Source: Caballeronia sp. SL2Y3
GTDB taxonomy: Bacteria > Pseudomonadota > Gammaproteobacteria > Burkholderiales > Burkholderiaceae
Direction: 5' to 3'
Length of the DNA stretch: 64,000 bases
Assembly: GCF_022879575.1 (NCBI RefSeq)
Contig: NZ_CP084261.1
Span: forward strand, 558,001-622,000
Shown here: positions 26,293-35,184 of the stretch, one piece after another
Layout of the letters: each line of letters begins with the position of its first letter
Numbering within the stretch: the stretch's first letter is position 1
Translations under genes and position numbers: made by a program
Notes under the pieces: generated by a model
What the model was told of the DNA's origin: nothing
Databases searched by the model: none
Seen by the model: the letters and a program-made list of their open reading frames with translations, nothing else

Positions 26293-27387
26293 ATGAAACT
26301 CAAGCTCGACTGGACCCTCGTTGCGCCGATTCTCGCGCTCGTCGTGCTCGGCGCGGCCGCGCTCATTCACGGCGCCGTGCTGACCGCGCTGGCGGCGGTC
26401 GCGCTGGCGTTCGCCGTGTTCGCGGCGGTGCATCACGCCGAGGTGGTCGCGCATCGCGTCGGGGAGCCATTCGGCACGCTGGTGCTCGCGGTGGCGGTGA
26501 CGGTGATCGAAGTGGCGCTGATCGTCTCCGTGATGCTGTCCGGCGGTCCGGAGAAGGCGGCATTGCCGCGCGATACGGTGTTCGCCGCGATCATGATCTG
26601 CGGCAACGGCATCGTCGGGCTGTGCCTGCTGATGGGCGGCCTGCGGCATCACGTGCAGGACTTCCAGCTGCAAGGCGCGAGCGCCGCGCTCGCCATTCTC
26701 TGCGCGCTCTCCGTACTGACGCTCGTGCTGCCGAACTTCACGAGCACGGTGGTCGGCCCCGCGCTTTCGACGTCGCAACTCATTTTCGTCGGCGTGGTGT
26801 CGCTCGTGCTGTACATGATGTTCGTGTTCGTGCAGACCATCCGCCATCGCGACTACTTTCTGCCTTTCGCGCCGAAGGCCGCTACTTCGCCGGATGCCGC
26901 CGACGACGGCCCGCACGCGCCGCCGCCGACGAAGGCGCAAGCGTGGATCGCGCTTGCGTTTCTGATGCTGTCGCTCGTCGCGGTGGTCGGGCTCGCCAAG
27001 CTGCTGTCGCCGGCCGTCGAGGCAGGCGTCGCGGCGGCGGGCGCGCCCGAGGCGGTCGTCGGCGTCGTGATCGCCGCGCTCGTGCTGCTTCCCGAAGGCT
27101 TTGCTGCGTTGCGCGCCGCGCGGCTCGACCGCTTGCAGACGAGCCTCAACCTTGCCCTCGGCTCGGCGCTCGCCAGCATCGGATTGACGATTCCGGCGGT
27201 GGCGGTCGTGTCGATCGCCATTGGCCAGCCGATCGCGCTCGGCCTCGCGCCGAAGGAAATCACGATGCTCGCGCTGACGCTCGTCGTCTCCGTCATCACG
27301 CTCGGCACGGGCCGCTCGACGGTGCTGCAAGGCGTCGTGCATCTCGTGATGTTCGCGGCGTTTCTGTTCCTTTCTGTCGTGCCGTGA
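26293..27387 (+). CDS. chaA: Calcium/proton antiporter ChaA-like
   Basis: This 364-aa cation/proton antiporter of the CaCA superfamily has about eleven hydrophobic segments. The two alpha-repeats are recognisable: GTLVLAVAVTVIEVALIVS (about residues 60-78) and ALVLLPEGFAALRAARLDRL (about 265-285), each with the membrane glutamate for cation binding. A histidine/proline-rich cytoplasmic loop (DDGPHAPPPTKAQ) separates them. The start ATG 26293 follows CGGAG closely. Ca2+/H+ or Na+/H+ exchange is the known family activity. Confidence 0.9.
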   Translation: MKLKLDWTLVAPILALVVLGAAALIHGAVLTALAAVALAFAVFAAVHHAEVVAHRVGEPFGTLVLAVAVTVIEVALIVSVMLSGGPEKAALPRDTVFAAIMICGNGIVGLCLLMGGLRHHVQDFQLQGASAALAILCALSVLTLVLPNFTSTVVGPALSTSQLIFVGVVSLVLYMMFVFVQTIRHRDYFLPFAPKAATSPDAADDGPHAPPPTKAQAWIALAFLMLSLVAVVGLAKLLSPAVEAGVAAAGAPEAVVGVVIAALVLLPEGFAALRAARLDRLQTSLNLALGSALASIGLTIPAVAVVSIAIGQPIALGLAPKEITMLALTLVVSVITLGTGRSTVLQGVVHLVMFAAFLFLSVVP

Positions 27388-27502
27388 CGCATCGCGTTTG
27401 CTACCATTCAGGGTTTTCCCGAAAGGGGCCACCGCGCGCCGCGTGTTTCGAAGTAGAGGAACGCAGCGCGCCAGCAATCACCGCAAGTCTCGAAGGATTG
27501 GA

Positions 27503-28312
27503 ATGTCGCAGAAGAAGTTCGTCAGCAAGTCCGCATCGTTCGCTCTGCGCGCGATGCTCGCCGCACTCGCCATCACCTCGTTCTCCGCACACGCGAAGGA
27601 CATCACGCAAATCCGCTTCGCCGTGGATCCGTCGTACCCGCCGTTCGAATCGAAGCAGCCTGACGGCAAGCTCGTCGGGTTCGATATCGATCTCGGCAAC
27701 GCCTTGTGCGCGCAGATGAAGGTCAAGTGCGTCTGGGTCGAGAATAATTTCGACGGCATGATTCCCGGCCTGAAGGCGCGCAAGTTCGACGCCGTGCTCT
27801 CCGACATGGGCGTCACCGAAGAACGCCTGAAGCAGATCGACTTCACCCAGCCGCTTTACGACACGCACGCGCAACTCGTCGCGCGCGCCGGCTCGGGCAT
27901 TCTGCCGACGCCGCTGGCGCTCAAGGGCAAGCGCGTCGGCGTCGAGCAGGGCACCGTGCAGGAACGCTACGCGAAGGCGAAGTGGGAACCGCAAGGCGTG
28001 ACGGTCGTCGCGTACGGCGATCAGGAACAGGTCGAAGGCGACCTCGTCGCGGGCCGTATCGACGCCATGTTCACGGATGCGGCGCAGGCGGCCATCGGCT
28101 TTCTGAAGAAGCCGCAGGGCAAGCCGTTCGCGCTCGTCGGGCCGATCGTCGAGGACAAGGCGCTCATCGGTCCGGGCACGGCCATCGGCCTGCGCAAGGG
28201 CGACGCCGATCTGCAGAAGGGCCTGAATCAGGCGTTCGACGCGATCAAGAAGGACGGCACGTTCAAGCGCATCATGGCGAAGTACTTCGCGACCGACGTT
28301 TCCATTCAGTAA
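27503..28312 (+). CDS. Periplasmic amino-acid-binding protein (family 3 solute-binding)
   Basis: This 269-aa periplasmic protein has a signal peptide ending near SFSAHA (about residue 29). The SBP family 3 pattern is complete: IRFAVDPSYPPFESKQPDGK, LVGFDIDLGNALC, FDAVLSDMGVTEERL, IDFTQPLY and KGKRVGVEQGTVQE. It resembles basic amino-acid binding proteins (ArgT/HisJ), but the ligand is not certain. AAGGA is eight bases before the ATG. No permease or ATPase gene is adjacent, and a terminator separates it from the aspartoacylase-like gene, so it is an orphan binding protein that must use a transporter encoded elsewhere. Confidence 0.92.
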   Translation: MSQKKFVSKSASFALRAMLAALAITSFSAHAKDITQIRFAVDPSYPPFESKQPDGKLVGFDIDLGNALCAQMKVKCVWVENNFDGMIPGLKARKFDAVLSDMGVTEERLKQIDFTQPLYDTHAQLVARAGSGILPTPLALKGKRVGVEQGTVQERYAKAKWEPQGVTVVAYGDQEQVEGDLVAGRIDAMFTDAAQAAIGFLKKPQGKPFALVGPIVEDKALIGPGTAIGLRKGDADLQKGLNQAFDAIKKDGTFKRIMAKYFATDVSIQ

Positions 28313-28338
28313 GCGCGCAAGGGTCGCGCATCCGGTCG

Positions 28339-28371
28339 AAAGGCATCGCTCGCGGTGCCTTTTGCTTTTTT
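28339..28371 (+). terminator. Intrinsic terminator after the solute-binding protein gene
   Basis: AAGGCATCGC and GCGGTGCCTT form a stem with one G-U pair around a two-base loop, followed by a T-rich tail (TTGCTTTTTT). It lies 27 bases after the stop codon. Confidence 0.85.
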
Positions 28372-28399
28372 CAGGCGGCAGTGTCGAAGGTCAGGCGCA

Positions 28400-29521
28400 A
28401 TGCAGATTCACGATCATCCGCTCGTCGGCGCCGCGCTCGGCACCCGGCGCGCGATCAGGAGCTATTCGTTCGGACCGGCAGACGACGCCGTGCCGAAGGT
28501 CTACATTCAGGCATCGCTGCACGCCGACGAGTTGCCCGGCATGGTGGTCGCGTGGATGCTCAAGCGCCGCTTCGCCGAGCTGGAAGCCGCGGGCACGCTC
28601 AACGCGCGGATCGTGCTCGTGCCGGTGGCGAATCCCGCCGGGCTGAATCAGCATTGGTTCGGCACGCACATGGGCCGCTTCGACATGCAGTCGGGACACG
28701 ACTTCAACCGGCGCTTTCCCGATCCCGGCCCGGCGCTGGCGATGCAACTCGAAGGCCGCCTGACCGACGACGCCGCGCGCAACGCAGACCTGATCCGCGC
28801 CGCGTTGCGCCGCCATTTCGCCGCGAGCGAAGGCGCGACGGAACTGGAGTCGCAACGCATCGCGCTGTTGCGTCTTGCCTGCGACGCGCATCTCGTCATC
28901 GACCTGCATTGCGACTGGGAAGCCGTCGCGCATCTGTACACGACGCCGGATGCGTGGGCCGACATCGAGCCGCTCGCGCGCTTTATCGGCAGCGAGGCGC
29001 AGTTGCTGGCGGACGTGTCGGGCGGCGAGCCGTTCGACGAAGCATGCACGTCGGCGTGGCGTTTTTTGCGCGATGCGTTCGGCGCGCGTTTCCCTATTCC
29101 GACCGGCGTCACGCCGGTCACGCTCGAACTGCGCGGCGTGCGCGATGTGTCGCACGAGACGGCGGCGCACGACGCGCAAGCGATCGTCGATTATCTGACG
29201 CACGCGGGCTTTGTCGCGGGCCGCGCGCCCGAGCCGCCGCCGCTCCGCCATCCCGCGACGCCGCTTGCCGGCTGCGAGTACCTTCACGCGCCGGCATCGG
29301 GCGTGATCCTGCATCGGCGCGAAATCGGCGAGCGGGTGCGTGCCGGCGAGACGATCGCCGACATCCTCGATCCGCTCGAAGACCGGCTCGTACCGCTCGT
29401 CGCGCAAACGGAAGGCGTGCTATACGCGCGCCACTGGACGCGCTTCGCGACGACGGGAATGCTCGTCGCGCGGATCGCGGGCAATGGACCGGCGCGTCGC
29501 GGCGAACTGCTGGCGAAGTGA
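28400..29521 (+). CDS. Succinylglutamate desuccinylase/aspartoacylase family protein
   Basis: This 373-aa M14-type zinc-dependent deacylase has the first zinc ligands in IQASLHADELPGMV (HxxE, near residues 41-44) and the third in LVIDLHCDWEAVAHLY. A C-terminal barrel-like extension contains a lipoyl-like turn (ASGVILHRREIGERVRAGETI). The physiological acyl-amino acid is unknown. It starts about 30 bases past the terminator of the preceding binding-protein gene. The spacing to the 48-aa gene downstream is 126 bp, with its own promoter. Confidence 0.85.
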   Translation: MQIHDHPLVGAALGTRRAIRSYSFGPADDAVPKVYIQASLHADELPGMVVAWMLKRRFAELEAAGTLNARIVLVPVANPAGLNQHWFGTHMGRFDMQSGHDFNRRFPDPGPALAMQLEGRLTDDAARNADLIRAALRRHFAASEGATELESQRIALLRLACDAHLVIDLHCDWEAVAHLYTTPDAWADIEPLARFIGSEAQLLADVSGGEPFDEACTSAWRFLRDAFGARFPIPTGVTPVTLELRGVRDVSHETAAHDAQAIVDYLTHAGFVAGRAPEPPPLRHPATPLAGCEYLHAPASGVILHRREIGERVRAGETIADILDPLEDRLVPLVAQTEGVLYARHWTRFATTGMLVARIAGNGPARRGELLAK

Positions 29522-29581
29522 TGAATCGGAAAATGCGACCGGCAGACGGACGAGGGACGGTGTAGCTTTTTTGAGAATTGG

Positions 29582-29609
29582 TTGCAATGCAGCATGAAAA
29601 GCGTATAGT
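29582..29609 (+). promoter_or_regulatory. Sigma-70 type promoter of the 48-aa peptide gene
   Basis: TTGCAA (29582-29587) and TATAGT (29604-29609) are separated by 16 bases, close to the -35/-10 consensus. The start region contains an imperfect inverted repeat (TAGGG-TTAT-CCCCTA, about 29610-29625). Confidence 0.6.
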
Positions 29610-29647
29610 TAGGGTTATCCCCTAGCTACTTACCCTGAGAGCTTTCC

Positions 29648-29794
29648 ATGAAAACCACCGCTCAACAATCTGTGCTCGTTTCGTTCGGTTCGTGGATGCG
29701 CGCGGCGAAGGCTGCGGTGCGTCGCGAGTGGAATCGCGCGCTGCAATTGCATCTGCAGAACTGCGAAATCCTCGTCGAAGCGTATCGCAAGTAA
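29648..29794 (+). CDS. Small basic hypothetical protein, 48 aa
   Basis: This short frame runs from ATG 29648 to TAA 29792-29794 and encodes a basic, mostly helical peptide with KAAVRREWNRALQLHLQNCE in its middle. It has a good promoter 40-65 bases upstream, a GAGAG purine stretch before the ATG, and a strong hairpin terminator 50 bases after the stop. These signs support real expression. I do not recognise a family with certainty, though I believe similar short proteins occur across Burkholderia relatives. The single cysteine and the tryptophans are the only notable residues. Confidence 0.6.
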   Translation: MKTTAQQSVLVSFGSWMRAAKAAVRREWNRALQLHLQNCEILVEAYRK

Positions 29795-29844
29795 GTCCGA
29801 GTCCGCCTCGGCCTGACGCCCGGTCAAGCGCATCAGCATTGGGC

Positions 29845-29876
29845 AAAGCCCCGGAAGCGAACGCTTCTGGGGCTTT
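29845..29876. terminator. Bidirectional terminator between the 48-aa gene and the purine permease
   Basis: AAAGCCCC (29845-29852) and GAAGCG (29854-29859) pair with CGCTTC (29862-29867) and GGGGCTTT (29869-29876) around a two-base loop, with one base mismatched between the stem halves. A-rich and T-rich ends serve both converging genes. Confidence 0.85.
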
Positions 29877-29894
29877 GTCGTTTCAAGGCACCGT

Positions 29895-31295
29895 TCAGAT
29901 TGCCCAGCCGCCGAGATAGAACACCGCGAGCGCCGCTGCGATCGCCACCGTTCCCACGTTCAGCTTGCGGATCTCGCCCGCGACCACGCGCCCGATCACC
30001 AGCGTGCAGAAGCCGAGCATGATGCCGGTCACGATGTTCGCCGTCAGCACGATAAACACCGCGCAGACGAGTCCCGACATCGTGTCCACCGTGTCGTCCA
30101 TGTGCAGCTTCGCGACGTTGCCGAGCATCAGCAAGCCGACGTACATGAGCGCGGGCGCCGTCGCGTAAGAGGGCACCAGGCTCGCGAGCGGCGAGAGGAA
30201 CATCACCGCGAGAAAGAGCGCCCCGACGACGCTCGCCGCGAGACCCGTTTTCGCGCCCGCCGCCACGCCGACCGACGATTCGATATACGCCGCCGCCGGC
30301 GCGCCGCCGAAACATGCCGAGAAAATCGAGCTGATGGAATCCGCCGTCAGCGCGCGACCGCCGTTCACGATGCGTCCGTTCGCGTCGATCTGGCCCGCCT
30401 GGCCCGCGACCGCGCGGATCGTGCCGGTGGCGTCGAATACCGCGGTCATCACGAGGGCGAGCACGCTCGGCAGCACGGCCATCGACAGCGCGCCTTTGAT
30501 GTCCATCGCGCCGATCAGCGACGCATGACCCGGCGCGGACAGCGACGGCAACGCGAACACGCCATGAAAGCGCACGGCCGGATCGATCACGAGGCCGATC
30601 GCCGAGAGCCCGATCACCACCAGCAAAATGCCGCCCGGCACGCGCCGGCGCTCCAGACCGAAGATGGCCGCGAGCCCGGCCACGGACATCAAGACCGGCA
30701 GCGCCGTGATGTGACCGAGCGAGACCGGCATGCCCGGCGCGGGATTCTTCACGATCAGACCGACATCGTTGGAGGCGATCAGAAGCAGAAACAGCCCGAT
30801 GCCGATGCCCGTGCCATGCGCGACGCCCGTCGGGAGATTGCGCAAGATCCAGGAGCGCACGCCAGTCACGGAGATCGCGGTGAACACGACACCCATCAGG
30901 AACACCGCGCCGAGCGCGATGGCGGGCGAGAGCCCCTTGCCGAGCACGAGGCCGAACGCGGTGAACGCCGTCAACGAAATGGCGCAGCCGATGGCGATCG
31001 GCAGGCGCGCCCACACGCCCATCAGCAGCGAGCCGAACGCGGTGGTGAGGCACACGGCGACGAATACCGCGCTGGTATCGAAGCCCGCCTTGCCGAGCAT
31101 GCCGGGCACGACGAACACGGAATAGACCATCGCGAGAAAGGTCGTGACGCCGGCCACGACTTCGCGTTTGGGCGTGCTGCCGGCGCGCGAAATGCCGAAG
31201 TAGCGGTCGAGCACGCCGCCGCTGGCCGTCTGAACATCCTGTTCCCGATTGACGGGCGTGATATCGCCAAGCTGCTGGGCGGGGGATTCCAACAT
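29895..31295 (-). CDS. NCS2 purine permease (AzgA family)
   Basis: This 466-aa membrane transporter has about 12-14 hydrophobic segments. Family blocks are [58 protein letters not shown] and [12 protein letters not shown], which identify the AzgA-like branch that takes up adenine, guanine or hypoxanthine with protons. The start ATG 31295 has AAGGAG seven bases before it. The 334-bp gap upstream (31296-31629) contains its promoter region and a hairpin belonging to ggt; no other gene was seen there. Confidence 0.92.
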   Translation of the reverse strand: MLESPAQQLGDITPVNREQDVQTASGGVLDRYFGISRAGSTPKREVVAGVTTFLAMVYSVFVVPGMLGKAGFDTSAVFVAVCLTTAFGSLLMGVWARLPIAIGCAISLTAFTAFGLVLGKGLSPAIALGAVFLMGVVFTAISVTGVRSWILRNLPTGVAHGTGIGIGLFLLLIASNDVGLIVKNPAPGMPVSLGHITALPVLMSVAGLAAIFGLERRRVPGGILLVVIGLSAIGLVIDPAVRFHGVFALPSLSAPGHASLIGAMDIKGALSMAVLPSVLALVMTAVFDATGTIRAVAGQAGQIDANGRIVNGGRALTADSISSIFSACFGGAPAAAYIESSVGVAAGAKTGLAASVVGALFLAVMFLSPLASLVPSYATAPALMYVGLLMLGNVAKLHMDDTVDTMSGLVCAVFIVLTANIVTGIMLGFCTLVIGRVVAGEIRKLNVGTVAIAAALAVFYLGGWAI

Positions 31296-31561
31296 GAGCT
31301 GCTCCTTTATCAGCACGCTGAAACGAATGCCCGTGCGCGCGTCGATGCGCACTGCGGTTCCGTCGTCAGGGTCGTCTCGTATGTAGTTCTGGATGGGCCG
31401 GGTGCGTCGCGCGCAGCGGCGCATGGTGCACTCGGTCAGGACAGAGACTAGGGGAACGAAACGCGCGGTCCAATCCCGCGCGAAACATGCCGCTCATGCC
31501 AGCATTCTTATATTTCTGAGAATCCCGCAGGGGACGGGCCTAAGAGCGCGACCGGCGAAAG

Positions 31562-31588
31562 CCGGACTAGGGCAAATGCCTAGTCCGG
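31562..31588. repeat. Perfect 10-bp hairpin 40 bases after ggt
   Basis: CCGGACTAGG (31562-31571) pairs with CCTAGTCCGG (31579-31588) around GCAAATG. It lies about 40-70 bases past the ggt stop on the minus strand and probably marks its transcript end, although no T-run follows. Confidence 0.55.
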
Positions 31589-31629
31589 ACCGAGCGCGAC
31601 GCTTTCAACCTGAAAGCGCCAGAGCCTCG

Positions 31630-33363
31630 TTACTGAATGACGCGCGACACGCCGCGCCCGCGCGGATCGGACATCGGCTCAGGCGTTCCGCCGTTGATAC
31701 GGATTGCCTGAATATCGCCGTTGAAGCCCTGCATCGAGAAGGTGTAGCCCTTCGCCTCGAGTTGCTTCACGACCTCGGAATCGAGCTGATGGAATGGCTC
31801 CTGATAGATCGTGTTGGGCGGCAGCAGCTGATGGTGAAAGCGCGTCGCGCCGACGGCTTCCGGCAACGGCATCTGGAAGTCGTACACGTTCGACAACACC
31901 TGGAAGATCGACGTGAAAATGCGCGATCCGCCCGGCGTGCCGATCACCATCGCAACCTGGTCTTCCTTCGTGAGAATGGTCGGCGTCATCGACGAGAGCG
32001 GCCGTTTGCGCGGCGCGATGGCGTTCGCGTCGCTGCCCACGACGCCGAACATGTTCGCCACGCCCGGCTTCGCGGAGAAGTCGTCCATCTCGTCGTTCAG
32101 CACGACGCCCGTGCCTTCCGCGACCACGCCCGCGCCGAAGTAACCGTTGATCGTGTACGTGTTCGACACCGCGTTGCCCCACTTGTCGACGACCGAGAAG
32201 TGCGTCGTCTCCGCCTTCTCGGGCATCGACGTGCCGAGCCCCGGCTGCACGCTCTTGGTATCGGACGGCGCCTCAGGATTCACTTCCTGCGCGCGCTTCA
32301 GGATGTAGTCGTCGTCGATCAGTTGCGCGACCGGCACCTTGTAGAAGTCCGGATCGCCGAGATACTGCGCGCGGTCGGCGAACACGCGCTTCTCGATTTC
32401 CGCGACGAGGTGGATGTACTGCGCGGAATCCAGCGGCACGCCTTCGAACTTGTCCTTCAGGTCGGCCTTCATCTTGAGCAACTGCACGAGGCCGACGCCG
32501 CCCGAGCTCGGCGGCGGGGCGGTGATCACGCGATAGCCGTTCCAGCTCGCCACCACGGGCTGCCGCCAGACCGCCTTGTACTCCTTCAGATCGCGCGCGG
32601 TGATGAGTCCGTGTCCGGTCATCGACGTGGCGATCAGTTCAGCGGTCTTGCCCTGATAGAAGCCTTTCGCGCCCTTGTCCGAGATGCGCTGCAAGGTCTG
32701 CGCCAGATCCGGCTGCTTGAATACTTCGCCCGCTTTCATGCCGCCGAAGTAGAGGTCGAAGTTGGTCTTGCCGGCGAAGTCTTTCGACGCACGGTCGCGC
32801 CGCTCGATCAGTTGATCGTCGACGACGAAACCGTCCTGTGCGTATTGAATCGCGGGCGCGAGCACCTGCTTCCACTTGAGCTTACCGAAACGCTTTTGCG
32901 CTTCCCACATGCCTTCCACCGTGCCCGGCACGCCGACCGCGCGATGGCCGTACAGGCTCATGCCCTTGATGACCTCGCCCTTGTCGTCGAGGTACATGTT
33001 GCGCGTGGCAGAAATCGGCGCGCGCTCGCGGTAGTCGAGGAAGTAGGGCCGATGGTTCACGTAAAGCGTCATGAACCCGCCGCCGCCGATGTTGCCCGCC
33101 TCCGGATACGTGACCGCGAGCGTGAACGCGATGGCGACGGCCGCGTCGACTGCGTTGCCGCCTTGCTTGAAGATCTGCTCGGCGGTGTCGGCGGCGTACT
33201 TGTCTGCGACGGCGACGGCCGAGGCCGTCAAAACCTGCGGCTGCGCGTCCGCTGTCTTCGCATACGCGGGCGACGTTTCGACGAAGCCCGCCACGCTGAA
33301 TGCGGCGACGGCCGCGGCTGTCAGCGCGAGGGACCGAAAGCGATGTTCCTGTTTCAACGGCAT
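31630..33363 (-). CDS. ggt: Gamma-glutamyltransferase
   Basis: This 577-aa periplasmic enzyme hydrolyses or transfers the gamma-glutamyl group of glutathione. A signal peptide (SLALTAAAVAAFSVAGF, cut near SPAYA) is followed by the large-subunit block GGNAVDAAVAIAFTLAVTYP and GNIGGGGFM. The autocleavage site and catalytic threonine are in ETTHFSVVDKWGNAVS (first Thr near residue 386). Late blocks are PLSSMTPTI and IGTPGGSRI. ATG 33363 is chosen because AGGAG lies ten bases upstream; ATG 33372 would leave it almost touching. The glycine loop and catalytic residues are all present. Confidence 0.95.
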   Translation of the reverse strand: MPLKQEHRFRSLALTAAAVAAFSVAGFVETSPAYAKTADAQPQVLTASAVAVADKYAADTAEQIFKQGGNAVDAAVAIAFTLAVTYPEAGNIGGGGFMTLYVNHRPYFLDYRERAPISATRNMYLDDKGEVIKGMSLYGHRAVGVPGTVEGMWEAQKRFGKLKWKQVLAPAIQYAQDGFVVDDQLIERRDRASKDFAGKTNFDLYFGGMKAGEVFKQPDLAQTLQRISDKGAKGFYQGKTAELIATSMTGHGLITARDLKEYKAVWRQPVVASWNGYRVITAPPPSSGGVGLVQLLKMKADLKDKFEGVPLDSAQYIHLVAEIEKRVFADRAQYLGDPDFYKVPVAQLIDDDYILKRAQEVNPEAPSDTKSVQPGLGTSMPEKAETTHFSVVDKWGNAVSNTYTINGYFGAGVVAEGTGVVLNDEMDDFSAKPGVANMFGVVGSDANAIAPRKRPLSSMTPTILTKEDQVAMVIGTPGGSRIFTSIFQVLSNVYDFQMPLPEAVGATRFHHQLLPPNTIYQEPFHQLDSEVVKQLEAKGYTFSMQGFNGDIQAIRINGGTPEPMSDPRGRGVSRVIQ

Positions 33364-33421
33364 CTCCTGCATTCTCCTTTCTTCGGTATCGACTAGCGCC
33401 TTATAACACGGCCGGCGCGCG

Positions 33422-34183
33422 TCACGGCATCAACTGGCCGCCGTTGACGTCGATGATCTGACCGGTCACGTAGCGCGACATCGCCTCCGACGCGAGATAG
33501 AGGAACGCGCCGCTGCAATCGTCCGCCTCGCCGATATAGCCCATCGGGATCGACTTGCGGAAGCCTTCGAGTTGCTCGGGCGTCGAGAAGCGGTCGTGAA
33601 ACGGCGTGCCGATCACGCCCGGCGCGACGGCGTTCACGCGAATGCGGTCGGCGGCGAATTCCTTCGCCATGCCCTTCGTGATGGTGCTGACGAAGCCTTT
33701 CGACGCCGCGTACAGCAGCGCGCCCGGCCCGCCGCCGTTGCGCGCGGCCACCGACGTCACGTTGATGATCGAACCGCCGCCGCCCGAGCGCAGCGAAGGC
33801 AGCGCCGCCCGCGTGAACGAGACGACCGAGCGCGCATTGATGTTGATGATGTCGTCGAAGAGTTCGTCGGTCGCGCTTTCGAGCGGCTCGCGCTTCACGA
33901 GGCTGCCCGCGTTGTTGATGAGCACGTCGATTTTGCCGAACGCATCGACCGTTTGCGCGACAACGGCCTCGATCGCCTTCGAATCGCGCACGTCACCGCC
34001 GACCGTGATCGCGCTCACGCCGAGCGCGCGCACGTCTTTCGCGACTTCCTCGGCCTGGTCCTTCGAACTGTTGTAATGCACCGCGACATTCGCGCCGTAA
34101 CGCCCGAACGCGCGGGCCGCCGCCGCGCCGATGCCCGTGCTCGCGCCCGTGATGAGAATCGACTTGCCTTTCAGATCGTGCAT
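33422..34183 (-). CDS. Short-chain dehydrogenase/reductase
   Basis: This 253-aa classical SDR has the cofactor motif TGASTGIG (residues 12-19), NNAG at 90-93, and the catalytic Ser 144, Tyr 158 and Lys 162 (YAASK). The AVHYNSSKDQ loop after strand two suggests NADP(H). The C-terminal YVTGQIIDVNGGQLMP is standard. The substrate is unknown. It is divergent from the VOC-family gene. Confidence 0.92.
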   Translation of the reverse strand: MHDLKGKSILITGASTGIGAAAARAFGRYGANVAVHYNSSKDQAEEVAKDVRALGVSAITVGGDVRDSKAIEAVVAQTVDAFGKIDVLINNAGSLVKREPLESATDELFDDIININARSVVSFTRAALPSLRSGGGGSIINVTSVAARNGGGPGALLYAASKGFVSTITKGMAKEFAADRIRVNAVAPGVIGTPFHDRFSTPEQLEGFRKSIPMGYIGEADDCSGAFLYLASEAMSRYVTGQIIDVNGGQLMP

Positions 34184-34364
34184 GAGTGCTCCGTTTGATG
34201 GGGAAGTGGGACGTGCTTCGACCTAGAGTATGAAGCGAATAGTGAAAACTTGTTAAGGGCACGTGGCCGCTCTTTGCGGCGCTCGCCAAAACCGGCACCA
34301 TCTTGAGTGCGCCGCCGGTGGCGAATGCGGCGTCCGCTAACCTTTGCCGAATCAGGAGGCATTC

Positions 34365-34835
34365 ATGAGTGCACCAGTCGATCCCATTCCCGAAGGCCGT
34401 CATGGCGTGATTCCGTATATTGCGGTGGCGGGCGGCGTCGCGGCCATCGACTTCTACAAGAAAGCGTTCGGCGCGACCGAAGTCTTCAGCATGCAGGAGC
34501 CGGGCGGGCGCGTCGGGCATGCGGAGCTGCTGATCGGCGGCAATCCGTTTTATCTGAGCGACGAATTCCCCGAGATGGACGTGAGAGGCCCGCTCGCGGT
34601 CGGCGGAACGCCGGTGATGCTGCATCTGTACGTGGAAGACGTCGATGCCGTGGTGCAGCGCGCCGTCGACGAGGGCGCGACCGTTCTGCGGGCGGTCGAA
34701 GACCAGTTCTACGGCGACCGCGGCGGCAAGCTGCGCGATCCGTTCGGCCATGTGTGGTGGATCGCGACGCACAAGGAAGACGTATCGCCCGAGGAATTGC
34801 GCGCTCGCGCGGAGCGCCTCTTCGGCGGAGCCTGA
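34365..34835 (+). CDS. VOC-family (glyoxalase/PhnB-like) protein
   Basis: This 156-aa protein of the vicinal oxygen chelate fold is in the PhnB/YxbAlike group: IPYIAVAGGVAAIDFYKKAF, then MQEPGGRVGHAELLIGG and the closing RDPFGHVWWIATHKEDV. No enzyme activity can be assigned; relatives include antibiotic-binding and metal-binding members. The start ATG 34365 has AGGAGG six bases upstream; an in-frame TTG at 34344 is rejected. Confidence 0.88.
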   Translation: MSAPVDPIPEGRHGVIPYIAVAGGVAAIDFYKKAFGATEVFSMQEPGGRVGHAELLIGGNPFYLSDEFPEMDVRGPLAVGGTPVMLHLYVEDVDAVVQRAVDEGATVLRAVEDQFYGDRGGKLRDPFGHVWWIATHKEDVSPEELRARAERLFGGA

Positions 34836-34848
34836 CTTCGCGGTCTAA

Positions 34849-34916
34849 CGTGTCGTCGCTGCGATCTGCGCGACGACACGCTGCGGTCCGTTCTTGCGAG
34901 CCGCCGCAGGCTCGCA
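34849..34916 (+). repeat. Two consecutive perfect hairpins after the VOC gene
   Basis: CGTGTCGTCG (34849-34858) pairs with CGACGACACG (34871-34880), and TGCGAGCC (34895-34902) pairs with GGCTCGCA (34909-34916). They lie in the 350-bp gap before oppA (34836-35184), which otherwise holds only a doubtful 33-aa frame and a small inverted repeat. They may end the VOC transcript, but neither is followed by a T-run. Confidence 0.5.
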
Positions 34917-34989
34917 CCGGTCCCAGTCGCTCGTTCGGGCGACATTTCGAAAAATTTCGTCATCAAGCGCGATTGCGGGTGGCATCCGC

Positions 34990-35091
34990 ATGACCGATGC
35001 GAAATACTCGCCGGCAGTCATCAAGCAAATCAAGCGCGGTTCGGAAATGTTCCGAGCGCGGCGCATGATTCTCGCTGATTGGCAGTACTAA
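34990..35091 (+). CDS. Doubtful 33-aa open reading frame
   Basis: This short frame begins with ATG 34990 and ends TAA 35089-35091; its basic core is VIKQIKRGSEMFRARRM. No ribosome site or family is recognised, and it precedes oppA by 93 bp. It could be a small protein, a leader peptide or chance. It is listed because the composition looks protein-like and the gap has no other gene. Confidence 0.25.
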   Translation: MTDAKYSPAVIKQIKRGSEMFRARRMILADWQY

Positions 35092-35184
35092 TGGTGCATG
35101 CGCGTTCGTTTAGCCGAAACGCTAAACGTTGCCGCGCGCGCAGCCTTTCATAACAAACACTACAACGAGACAAAGAGGAATCCG

